Below are positions 9,559 to 17,567 of a stretch of 64,000 nt of DNA, piece after piece. The notes beneath the pieces were generated by a model, which worked only from the letters and a program-made list of their open reading frames with translations, ran no database searches and was not told where the DNA came from. This stretch comes from Roseibacillus persicicus (GTDB taxonomy: Bacteria > Verrucomicrobiota > Verrucomicrobiia > Verrucomicrobiales > Akkermansiaceae), in contig NZ_BMXI01000005.1 in the NCBI RefSeq assembly GCF_014651675.1, positions 186,001 through 250,000 on the forward strand. The letters run 5' to 3'. The translations under genes were made by a program, and so were the position numbers. The first letter of the stretch is position 1, and the number at the start of each line of letters is the position of its first letter.

Positions 9559-11906
9559 CGGTTTTTGAAGTCTTTGGTGATGCTCTCAATTGTGGGCAAT
9601 TTGTCCTTGGGAGTCTCACAGGCCTCGATGATGTCCACTGAATCCTGAAGTAGCTTTTTCCACTTCACATCCCCCGGAGAAGTCATCCCCGCGATGGTGT
9701 CCTTGACGGGCTTCAGCCCTTTCTTGGCGTAACCTTTGTATTGAATCAGTAGAGCGGCGGCTTGGGGGAGGCGGTTGTTGCGCCCCCAGGATTCGTCAGC
9801 CAGCAGGTTGGCGGAGGTCTCCAGGCCTTCTTCCAGGCGGAGGTGCACCAGAACTCCGGCGCAGGAAGTCTGCAACTTGTTGGCGAACATCACGTTGCCT
9901 GCCGGTGGGTTGGCCGCGCGGTGATAGACTAGTGGGAGAAGGGGAATGAGCTCTTCATCGGGGAGGAACTTCAGTCCCATGGCGATGCGAGAGGAGACGA
10001 GGGCATCTTCGTCGTTGAGGAGGATATTGATGGCCTTGATGGTGGTCTCCCGGTCTTTAGGTGCATTGAGTAGTTGGCCAACGGCCTTCTCGGAAATGCC
10101 CAGTGGGAAAAAGGTGTTCCCGATCGCCTGGGTAAATACGGGGTCTTTCTCCGAGTGCTTGGCCAAGTGCTCGAAGACCGCTGCAACCGCCCTCTTCTTA
10201 TCTTTTCCGGCCAAGCTGGAAATAGCAGTCATGCGAACGCGCAAGTCGGGGTCGGCCAGAAGGGGCTGGCATTGGTCAAAGTTCTTCGAAGACTTCAGGG
10301 CCGCAATCCGATCCAGGGGATTACTGGAGGTGAGGCTGGCGGGTGAATCGAGGCCAATCTTGCGACGACGGAGTTCCTTTGCACTCAGATTGCGAACGAT
10401 TGGCGACCAGGAGGAAAGGCTTTCTCTTAGAAACTCAGGGGAGGCGTAGCGGTAGTTGATTTTGCCTGCCTCCAAGGTCTCCGTGATTTCCTTGGTGGTC
10501 AGCTTGGGCTGGCAAGTGACTCCTCGTCCCAAGATGCGTAGCTTCTTGAGAGGGGCGGCAAAGTGAAGCAGGTAGGCACCGGGGCAATCCCATTTGGCGT
10601 AGGCATTGCCGGGGGTTTGACTGGGGTAGCCTTGGTAGGGGAAGCGATAGTTGGCGTCGCGCGCAAGGTCGTGATACCAGCCGAATTCATTCATCCAGGC
10701 ACCGGAGGCGGTGGGACCGGCCAAGGCGACCGCTGGAACAGACCAAAGCATGTTGAAGAAGTTGCCGGTGTGGCCTTGCTCGCGGTCGAGACCGTAAGAT
10801 GCGAGGGCTGTGCGGGTGTAGAAGGCGGTGGCGGGGGCATCGTTTAAAAGGCTGAAGAAAACCGCTGCAGCCGAGTTTTTGCCATTGTCGTCATGACCAT
10901 ATTCGAGGTTGGGAGGCCCGTCTCCGTAGGGGATGGCGCCGATGCCGACGTGCCGACGGAAAAAGGTGGCAGCTTGCTCGATGCATTCATCCAAGCCTGC
11001 AAAATCCTGGCCGCACTCGCGGGCGAGGACCAGGGAGATGGCCACTGGGATCCCCACTGCGTTGACCGCTCCGTAGCCTCGCAGACGATCGGTGGTCGGT
11101 TCGGCAAACGTGTGGCCCCAGGTGCCCAGAGGCCCTTGACCTGCCACCAGATGTCCGGAAAGGCGGCGGATCTCAGGAAGGACATAGCGGTCCCCGGTGA
11201 TGAGGTAGTATTCGGTTAGAAACAGGTTTGCGAAAGCAAAGTGCCAGCAGGCCAGGGGCATGTCGGCCGAGAGGGGGCGGGCCAAGGTCTTCTTGACGTG
11301 CTGTTCGAGCTCGTCCTTGTAGGCCCGGTCGCCGGTGGCGAGCAGAGCGAGGGCATTGAGGTGGGTGTCGATGGCTGGGGAGCCCAAGCCACGGCTGGCC
11401 AAGTGGTCGCAACCTTCTTTCAGAATTTGAGCAGACTTGGGACAATCGAATGGGGCGGTGTTGGCGAATGGGGGACGGGTGGGAAGAGGGATGGAGATAG
11501 GAGTGACCTGACCGTCGCGGTGTCGGAGCAGCGAGAATACGCCTTTCTCTTCGGCACTTGAGATCGCTTTGGCAAAGGCGATCCGGGCGTCACTCTGGAA
11601 GGGAGTTTCGTCTACTCCGATGATGACATCACCCTTCTGCAGCCACTCTGCGGCCGTGCCCTTGGAGTCCACTTTGGTGATGAGGATCTGACGGCTGTCC
11701 TTGGTGGTTCCCTCCGCTCCATACTTACTGACTTGGCACCAGCCACGAGCGCCGATGGGACCGAGGGTCCAGTCGTGAGAGATCTGTCTGGGCAGGGTGT
11801 CTCCCTGTGTGAAATCCAGCTTTTCGCTGGGAAGAGCTGGATCTTTGGCAAGGGTCGATCCTCCTGAGAGCAAGAGGAGAGCAGTGAGTTGGATGATGTG
11901 TTTCAT
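9555..11906 (-). CDS. Exported DUF6288-like protein with PDZ and HEAT-like regions
   Basis: A 783-residue exported protein. The signal peptide is MKHIIQLTALLLLSGGSTLA. A PDZ-like domain follows at about 50-140 (ILITKVDSKGTAAEWLQKGDVIIGVDETPF). The middle (about 150-470) is rich in small helices and Gly/His motifs such as GPLGTWGHTFAEP and PYGDGPPNLEYGHDDNG, recalling an alpha/alpha-barrel fold. The C-terminal third (about 520-780) looks like HEAT repeats (ADPDLRVRMTAISSLAGKDK). The overall arrangement is like DUF6288 proteins of Verrucomicrobia and Planctomycetes, whose function is unknown. It lies just after the beta-strand-repeat gene, with a hairpin between them. Confidence 0.75.
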   Translation of the reverse strand: MKHIIQLTALLLLSGGSTLAKDPALPSEKLDFTQGDTLPRQISHDWTLGPIGARGWCQVSKYGAEGTTKDSRQILITKVDSKGTAAEWLQKGDVIIGVDETPFQSDARIAFAKAISSAEEKGVFSLLRHRDGQVTPISIPLPTRPPFANTAPFDCPKSAQILKEGCDHLASRGLGSPAIDTHLNALALLATGDRAYKDELEQHVKKTLARPLSADMPLACWHFAFANLFLTEYYLITGDRYVLPEIRRLSGHLVAGQGPLGTWGHTFAEPTTDRLRGYGAVNAVGIPVAISLVLARECGQDFAGLDECIEQAATFFRRHVGIGAIPYGDGPPNLEYGHDDNGKNSAAAVFFSLLNDAPATAFYTRTALASYGLDREQGHTGNFFNMLWSVPAVALAGPTASGAWMNEFGWYHDLARDANYRFPYQGYPSQTPGNAYAKWDCPGAYLLHFAAPLKKLRILGRGVTCQPKLTTKEITETLEAGKINYRYASPEFLRESLSSWSPIVRNLSAKELRRRKIGLDSPASLTSSNPLDRIAALKSSKNFDQCQPLLADPDLRVRMTAISSLAGKDKKRAVAAVFEHLAKHSEKDPVFTQAIGNTFFPLGISEKAVGQLLNAPKDRETTIKAINILLNDEDALVSSRIAMGLKFLPDEELIPLLPLVYHRAANPPAGNVMFANKLQTSCAGVLVHLRLEEGLETSANLLADESWGRNNRLPQAAALLIQYKGYAKKGLKPVKDTIAGMTSPGDVKWKKLLQDSVDIIEACETPKDKLPTIESITKDFKNR

Positions 11907-11912
11907 AGTAAG

Positions 11913-11946
11913 AAAGCCCCGGAAGCGTCTCCACTCCCGAGGCTTT
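11913..11946 (-). terminator. Hairpin between two minus-strand exported-protein genes
   Basis: AAAGCCCCGG (11913-11922) and CCGAGGCTTT (11937-11946) pair over 10 bases with one mismatch and a 14-base loop. The site lies 28 bases after the stop of the gene ending at 11975 and just before the start of the next gene at 11906. It probably ends or attenuates the upstream transcript. The T run on the minus strand is short, so it is a modest terminator. Confidence 0.5.
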
Positions 11947-11974
11947 ATTGGATTACCCGTTAAAGGGGAGATTG

Positions 11975-14302
11975 TTAGGGCTGGTTGACGGCGAGGCGCA
12001 CGAAGACCTTATCGAGAGTAGCAGGAGTGCTGCTCACGGTGACGACGACGTTCTCATAGCCGGCAGCGGCAGCTGCTGGAGTCCCGGGAGTGATGGTGAC
12101 TGTGGTCCCTCCATTGTCGGAGCCGCTGGCTGTCCAGTCTCCGTCAAGGGTGGTAGACCATTCGTAAGCAGCGCTCAGGCCAGAACTGTCAACTGGACGA
12201 TCATGGGAGAAAACAAGGTTCCCCCCACCAGTTGAGCTCACCACGGTCAAGGGAGAGGGCAAGCTCTCTGGAGCGGTTGGATCGGAGTTGAAAAAGTAGA
12301 ACTCAAGTCCGTTGGCCACACCATCGTTGTCGTCATCATCATCGAAGCCACCAGTCAGGCCTGCGAATCCAGAGGCCCAAGCGGAATAGGCGTCGGAAGC
12401 TGTTCCCGCGGTATAGTCGAGGTAGATGTCGTTTCCTTCAATGCGAGCGGCCCACGTTCCGTTGCCGGAGGTGAAGCCCGAAGCATCGACCGTGATGTCG
12501 GCTGCGTCAGCAGTGAGATCGCTTGTGGTTGCCACTACGAAACTGACGTTCTCTTCAGCAAAGTTGGCGAGCTCATTCTCTTCGACAGCGATGGTCAGCG
12601 GAGAACCTGAAGCGAGGTTCAAAGTACCCGCAACAGTGAGCCGGGAGAATCCGGTGCCGGGGATGCCGGTCCAATCCGAGAGTTCCCAGTTGAAGCGGGT
12701 ATCGCTTCCGGAGTTCATCGCAAGGGATTCCGCGTTCAGCTCTTCGTCGATGACGAGGGAGGCATTGTTGGTGAGCGCTCCGACTGAGCTGAATCCGACA
12801 GAATTACCAATTCGCAAAGTGCCTGAGTTCACGTCGACAGTTCCTGCGACTCGAACGTTGCCCAATCCGATAGCACCCTCGCCGTTTTTAACGATGTTGA
12901 GCTTTCCGGCATCAGTGGTCTCGTCGACGCCGAAGGCAGAGCCGAAGAAGTATTCTTCATCGACCTCAGCTTCGTCCGTGATGTCGAGGATGACCGTGCC
13001 TGCCTCCAGTGTCGCGGGGTCGGGAGAGCCGACGCCGTTGTAGTTAATGATTTGGCGAGTATTGGAAGCCGCAGCCTCCAGACCAGTAAGCGTTTGAGTA
13101 AAACCGTTGAGGATGAAGAGTGAGGACCCTGCTCCGCCGACTGTCAGGACCGTATTGTCAGGAAGAGCTTCGTCGATCCCCAGTGCCAGACGACCTCGAA
13201 AGACCTGGGTGCCACCCGTGTAGTCGTTGGTGTCGCTTGTGAGAATGAGGGCATTGGCGTCGCCGCCTTGCGCCCGACCAATCTGGAGGCCGCCTGTGCC
13301 AGTAATGGTTCCACCATAGGTATTGGGGGCACCGCTGTTCACGATCATGCCGCCTTCATCCAAAGTGATTCCACGATTTGGGTTCACTGTAACGCCATTG
13401 AGTTTCAATTCACCACCGCCGCGGAGAATGATGTTGTCGGGGTCGAAGCTTTCAGGAACGGCTCCCAGAACACCTTCGTCGCCGATGACGAGAAGTTCGC
13501 TGCGGTTGGCGGTGCTATCAATGATGACTCCGCCGGAGAACGAGTTCGCGGCATTTTTCAACCGAACGTATTGGCCGCCCATGGCATCAACTTGGAGAGT
13601 GCCTTCTCCGCTCACGAGGCCGTCGTGTTCGTGCTGACGGTTCCAACGGTTGGAAAAGCGAACTACACCTGCGCCGAGTTCCCAATTGTTCGAGTAGGTT
13701 TGCCCTGAGTTTCGTTCGTGAATATACGAAGAACCGCCGGGGAGTCTCACGGTATCAAATTGTCCGACCGAGCCGGGGTTGCCCCGGATGAAGGTGGCCT
13801 CGGTGAAGTCCAGGATGGCTCCTGCCGCAGTCCAGATGGCGCCGTTGGGCTTCTCGCCCGTATCGAATGTTCCCCCGCCAGAGACCGTCAAGGTATCGCC
13901 GCTGGAGATGGAGAGCGGGGTGTCATTCAATTGATTGTTGATGAAGTGGATATCGAGACCGCCGGTGTTCCAGGTTGCGCCGCCCGGTTTGATGGTTATG
14001 AGGCCCAAGTTGTCGGTGAAGGACTGGAGGGTCAGGCTGACGGTCGTGCTCAAGTCTCCCACGGTGACTCCTCCATCCGCGATTTCGGCGAGACCATTGC
14101 TTTCAAAGATAGCTTCTTGAGAGCCGGTATTGTCCCACACGACGAAGTTGTCGGTCGCTGCATTATTATCCCAATTTTCGGAGATAAGGTCCCAATGATT
14201 GTTGCCGAGGGGATCCCAGTAGAGTTGGCCGGACACACTTGACGTGAGGCCAAGCGCGACCAAGGCAGGCAGGCTATAGCCAGCTGTTTGTTTGATTTTC
14301 AT
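11975..14302 (-). CDS. Exported beta-strand-repeat (autotransporter-associated repeat) protein
   Basis: About 775 residues. The signal peptide MKIKQTAGYSLPALVALGLT (then SSVSGQ) supports ATG at 14302 rather than the in-frame start at 14356. The body has repeated units such as GGVTVGDLSTTVSLTLQSF, NSFSGGVIIDSTANRSELLV and NDYTGGTQVFRGRLALG, the pattern of autotransporter-associated beta-strand repeats that build a beta-helix. No outer-membrane beta-barrel follows. Instead there is an Asp-rich linker (GGFDDDDDNDGVANGLEFYF) and a C-terminal beta-sandwich-like module ending in VFVRLAV, resembling the ends of the other large secreted proteins here. A surface or matrix role is likely; the ligand is unknown. 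Confidence 0.8.
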   Translation of the reverse strand: MKIKQTAGYSLPALVALGLTSSVSGQLYWDPLGNNHWDLISENWDNNAATDNFVVWDNTGSQEAIFESNGLAEIADGGVTVGDLSTTVSLTLQSFTDNLGLITIKPGGATWNTGGLDIHFINNQLNDTPLSISSGDTLTVSGGGTFDTGEKPNGAIWTAAGAILDFTEATFIRGNPGSVGQFDTVRLPGGSSYIHERNSGQTYSNNWELGAGVVRFSNRWNRQHEHDGLVSGEGTLQVDAMGGQYVRLKNAANSFSGGVIIDSTANRSELLVIGDEGVLGAVPESFDPDNIILRGGGELKLNGVTVNPNRGITLDEGGMIVNSGAPNTYGGTITGTGGLQIGRAQGGDANALILTSDTNDYTGGTQVFRGRLALGIDEALPDNTVLTVGGAGSSLFILNGFTQTLTGLEAAASNTRQIINYNGVGSPDPATLEAGTVILDITDEAEVDEEYFFGSAFGVDETTDAGKLNIVKNGEGAIGLGNVRVAGTVDVNSGTLRIGNSVGFSSVGALTNNASLVIDEELNAESLAMNSGSDTRFNWELSDWTGIPGTGFSRLTVAGTLNLASGSPLTIAVEENELANFAEENVSFVVATTSDLTADAADITVDASGFTSGNGTWAARIEGNDIYLDYTAGTASDAYSAWASGFAGLTGGFDDDDDNDGVANGLEFYFFNSDPTAPESLPSPLTVVSSTGGGNLVFSHDRPVDSSGLSAAYEWSTTLDGDWTASGSDNGGTTVTITPGTPAAAAAGYENVVVTVSSTPATLDKVFVRLAVNQP

Positions 14303-14475
14303 GGATTTTCTAAGCGGAGAAAGAAGCAAAATGCCCAAAATTGCCGTGCTGGACATTCGCCTCTTTTAACTTAAACCAGAGGCCACCGATTCTCTTAACA
14401 GGAGAAGATAGAATTCTTATCCAATCCGCGCTTCCGATTGCGCTCCCTCCCGGCCACAGGAGAAAGGAGTGCGGG

Positions 14476-16545
14476 TTAGGGGACGATCCCGGTGGCGGGC
14501 TTGACCTCGATGATTCGAACGGAGTCGGGCAAGACGCCGAGCTCTTCGGCGGTAAACTGGCCTTCCTCCACGACCAGTTCCTGCAAGGATTTCATCCCGA
14601 GCAAAGGAGTGAGGGGGGCTTGGGGGCCCTGGCGAATGTCCAGTTTCTGCAAATCCAGCCCAGTGAGCTGCTTGTATCCTCGTAGGTTTTTCGTTTTGAG
14701 GGTCAGCGACTTGGGATGGAGCAGGCGAAGGAGGCAAAGGTTTGGGTAGGCCGAGTTGCGATGCGGCACGCGGGGGCGGTAGAAGGTGTAGAGGTGGTCA
14801 CCCTGCACCGTGAGAGCGTTTTCTTCCAAATCATAGTCCCAGAGCCCCGTGGTCCAATACTTGTTGGAAATGCGGAGCAGGTGCTCGATAATGCGGGCGG
14901 TTTCCTCTTGGTTGTTGCGACGCAGACTGTCGTAAATCACCAGCTTTTCCATGAACGGAGAGCGATCCCGTTTGGGGGGGACATCGTCGTCATTCTTGGC
15001 GAGCCGGGTGAGCAGATCCAGAAAGTCGTCTACGGGAAGTAGCCCGTTTTCTCCCAGCTTGGGAGCGAACTCTCTCGCCAGATTGCGGAGGTCGGATTGG
15101 TCACCTTCGCGAATTTGATAGAAGGGTTCTGTTTCGGCGAAGCGTTGCTGCATGAACAAGGTGTAGGCCTTCAGGGTCCAGAGCCTCTCGTTCGCCGGAG
15201 GATTGGTTGCCAGCACCTTGTCCATTTCCTCCATCGCATTGTCCAAGGCGGTGAGGCTGACCGCTTCGTGCATCACCAAATTGTCGATGAGGAGAAGGGT
15301 TCCATCGAGGACACTCTCACTCTGACGGTCGATGAGCAGGGAGGAAAATTCTCGTTCCTGCTGATACTTCATGAGGGCCTCCTCGGCGTTCTTGCGTGCG
15401 AGGTCGGCCTCCTGTTTCTCGCGTCTTGCGGAGTTCAGTGCCAACTTGGACTGCGCAAGAGCAGCGGTCTTGGCCTTGTAGCTGACGCGGAGCTGTTGGG
15501 TGAACCAGAGGCCGGCTCCGAGCAGAACGATGCAGGAACCTAATGCGACGAGGGAGGAGATCTTGTTCCGGCGATAGAAGAGTCGTGCTTCGCGAAAGAA
15601 GCCCGCTTGCTCGACCTTGGGACTGCGGCCGGTCAGATGAAGATTCACGTCGTCCAAAAGCTCCTCCACACTCTCATAGCGCTCCAACGGCTTCTGCGCG
15701 CAGGCTTTGCTGACAATGGCAGCCAGCGCTGGAGATATTGGGGGAGTCTTGTCGCGGTGCGAAGGGGTGCGCAAGGTGACCAGTTCGTAGAGAATGCATC
15801 CCAGGGCGAAGATGTCATTTTGGGGCGTCTTTGGCGCCATGGGGTTCTCCTGCTCTGGCGCCATGTAACCGGGCGTGCCTTTGATGGCCGGGTCCAGCTG
15901 CCCTCCGTAGAGGTCGGGGTCCAGGAGAGCCTCTGAGAGGTGTTCTTCACTTTCCCCGTGCTCAATCTCTCCCATGCCCCAGTCGCAGACCTGGACTTCG
16001 CCGAATGGCCCGACTTGAATGTTCTCGGGCTTTAGATCGAGATGGAGGACATGGCGGGAATGCGCATAGGAAACGGCTTCGCAGACCCGCACGAAGATAG
16101 TGAGTAGACGGGTTCGTGAATAGCTGGGCGAGTCTTCCTTATTCGTTTTGAGTGACTTGAGAATCGCCCGGAGCGACTGGCCCCGCTTGAACTCCATCGT
16201 GAAGTAAGGCCGCTCTTGCTCGTCGATCCCCATGTCGAAGAGCTTGATGATATTGGGGTGGTCCAGGCGGGCGGTGATGTGCGCTTCCCGCAGGAAGGCA
16301 TCGTATCTCTCGGGTTGGAAGCCCTTCTTCGGACGGGCAAGGGCCACCAGTCTTTCCATCTGTTGGTCTTGGACGCGAAAGACTTCTTTCATCCCTCCGA
16401 TGCCGATTGATTCCCAACGAGTGTAGCGGATTTTGGAGGACTTGAGCGCCTGATAGAGGGGGCTCAGCTCCAGTTGACGTTCGGTAGCGGGTTCAACCTG
16501 GTCGGCCAGATCATAAAGGTCAACGAACTGGGAGGAGGGGGGCAT
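14476..16545 (-). CDS. Membrane Ser/Thr kinase-like protein with atypical active site
   Basis: A 689-residue kinase-fold protein. The kinase region is about 40-310: glycine loop GIGGMKEV has Lys where the third Gly is usual; the VAxK lysine position is Ala70 (LVALARPKK); HRD is HLD at 168-170 but Asp170 and KPEN remain; DFG is DWG at 188-190; GTPGYMAPEQ is intact. A membrane segment follows (SSLVALGSCIVLLGAGLWF, about 335-353), then a coiled coil (about 360-400), a helical region and a leucine-rich-like tail (YKQLTGLDLQKLDI). It may be weakly active, use another lysine, or be a pseudokinase. Its start lies two bases after the stop of the ECF sigma gene, so the two should be cotranscribed. Confidence 0.87.
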   Translation of the reverse strand: MPPSSQFVDLYDLADQVEPATERQLELSPLYQALKSSKIRYTRWESIGIGGMKEVFRVQDQQMERLVALARPKKGFQPERYDAFLREAHITARLDHPNIIKLFDMGIDEQERPYFTMEFKRGQSLRAILKSLKTNKEDSPSYSRTRLLTIFVRVCEAVSYAHSRHVLHLDLKPENIQVGPFGEVQVCDWGMGEIEHGESEEHLSEALLDPDLYGGQLDPAIKGTPGYMAPEQENPMAPKTPQNDIFALGCILYELVTLRTPSHRDKTPPISPALAAIVSKACAQKPLERYESVEELLDDVNLHLTGRSPKVEQAGFFREARLFYRRNKISSLVALGSCIVLLGAGLWFTQQLRVSYKAKTAALAQSKLALNSARREKQEADLARKNAEEALMKYQQEREFSSLLIDRQSESVLDGTLLLIDNLVMHEAVSLTALDNAMEEMDKVLATNPPANERLWTLKAYTLFMQQRFAETEPFYQIREGDQSDLRNLAREFAPKLGENGLLPVDDFLDLLTRLAKNDDDVPPKRDRSPFMEKLVIYDSLRRNNQEETARIIEHLLRISNKYWTTGLWDYDLEENALTVQGDHLYTFYRPRVPHRNSAYPNLCLLRLLHPKSLTLKTKNLRGYKQLTGLDLQKLDIRQGPQAPLTPLLGMKSLQELVVEEGQFTAEELGVLPDSVRIIEVKPATGIVP

Positions 16546-16547
16546 GG

Positions 16548-17195
16548 CTAGGCTGGGGATTCTTCGGTGAAATCTTCCAAGTCTCTCTTGAGTTGCTTGA
16601 TCTCCTTGAGCAGGACGGTTTTGACCCGGTGTTTGAGAATGTAAACGGTGTTGATCTTAATGCCGAGGGTGGTTGCGATATGCTCCACCGACTGCCCTTC
16701 CAAAGACATGAGAAAAACGTCGATAGCGTGACCGGAAAATACCAGCCGGGCCCGGTCCATGGCCAGCTCGACCACGTATTCCTGCCACTCGCGCTCCACC
16801 CTTTTTTCCATTTCGGATTCTTCCGCCAATTGGTTGGCTTTGCGCGAGCCTTCGTCATCGAGACTCGGGCCCGCAGGCTGGCGCTGCTTGGAACGAATGA
16901 TATTGAGCGCGGTATTCCGAATGAGCCGGGCGAACCACGTGCGGAAAAGCGCTCGTTCCGGGTCGCGCTCGTAGGTGTGAAGGCCGCGCCAGAGCTTGAC
17001 GAAGACCTGTTGCTTGGCGTCATCCAGATCAGCCCCGCGGAAGCCCATCGAGAGCAGAACCTTCGAGACGAAAGGCTCGTAAAACTTCAGCAGCTCTTCC
17101 CACGCGGGATGGTTCTCATCCTCACGAGCCTGTTGCAGGAGGCTCACTCGGGTGAGCAAGCTATCCTTGACAGATTGGCTGGAGTTTTTGGTCAT
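16548..17195 (-). CDS. ECF-type RNA polymerase sigma factor
   Basis: A 215-residue ECF sigma factor. Sigma region 2 is at about 25-95 (YEPFVSKVLLSMGFRGADLDDAKQQVFVKLW) and region 4 near 150-200 (LEGQSVEHIATTLGIKINTVYILKHRV). It is only distantly similar to the one at 885-1619, so this is not a recent duplication. ATG at 17195 is preceded by GGAGGACC. The kinase-like gene follows after two bases. The kinase presumably controls this factor, replacing a classical anti-sigma protein (inference from context). Confidence 0.9.
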   Translation of the reverse strand: MTKNSSQSVKDSLLTRVSLLQQAREDENHPAWEELLKFYEPFVSKVLLSMGFRGADLDDAKQQVFVKLWRGLHTYERDPERALFRTWFARLIRNTALNIIRSKQRQPAGPSLDDEGSRKANQLAEESEMEKRVEREWQEYVVELAMDRARLVFSGHAIDVFLMSLEGQSVEHIATTLGIKINTVYILKHRVKTVLLKEIKQLKRDLEDFTEESPA

Positions 17196-17375
17196 TTGGA
17201 GCAGGTCCTCCGGTGAGGTCGGAGACGGTTTGTAAGGGTAGTGCGGGTTCCCGGAAGGGAAAGCTTAAAGCTCGGTCAATGTATGTGAATTGTATTTTTT
17301 TGCCTGCTCAATTTCCATCATCAAAACCTCTCTTGCGGCTTGATTCCCTCCTCGTCCTCCCTTACATCCCTCCGC

Positions 17376-17483
17376 GTGACTCGTCCGCAAATTGAATTCA
17401 GCATCAAAATCTTCATCGTCGCTTTGATTTTGGCCTTCATCTACGCCATCTACCGAGTGGCGGATTTGATTGGATTCGTTTAA
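17376..17483 (+). CDS. Candidate 35-residue membrane peptide
   Basis: A short frame from GTG at 17376 to TAA at 17483 encodes a peptide with one strong hydrophobic helix (IKIFIVALILAFIYAIYRVA) after a short polar start, the usual plan of a bacterial single-pass micropeptide. There is no convincing Shine-Dalgarno, and an in-frame TTG at 17340 is an alternative start. It lies in the divergent region between the sigma factor and comM. No homolog is recognised, and chance cannot be excluded. Confidence 0.35.
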   Translation: MTRPQIEFSIKIFIVALILAFIYAIYRVADLIGFV

Positions 17484-17509
17484 AATCCGATGCTCTTTGG
17501 AAGAGAGGT

Positions 17510-17523
17510 TGTTCGTTCGAACA
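17510..17523. promoter_or_regulatory. 14-bp palindrome TGTTCG-TT-CGAACA upstream of comM
   Basis: A perfect inverted repeat with a two-base centre, 44 bases before the comM start. The arms resemble the words in Gram-positive SOS boxes (CGAAC...GTTCG) but in reversed order, so a LexA link is only a guess. A related palindrome lies at 827-839. It may be an operator for comM. Confidence 0.35.
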
Positions 17524-17567
17524 TCTTTTTCTTGCCAAGTTTTGAATTCACCCGCTAGTTTTGCGGA

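Larger units (their letters stand above)
17196..17567. other. Divergent intergenic region between sigma/kinase pair and comM
   Basis: A 372-base region that must hold the promoters of the sigma/kinase operon (minus) and comM (plus). It is richer in A and T near 17290-17310 and 17525-17540. It contains the 35-codon ORF at 17376-17483 and the palindrome at 17510-17523. No RNA gene or repeat was seen. Confidence 0.6.
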
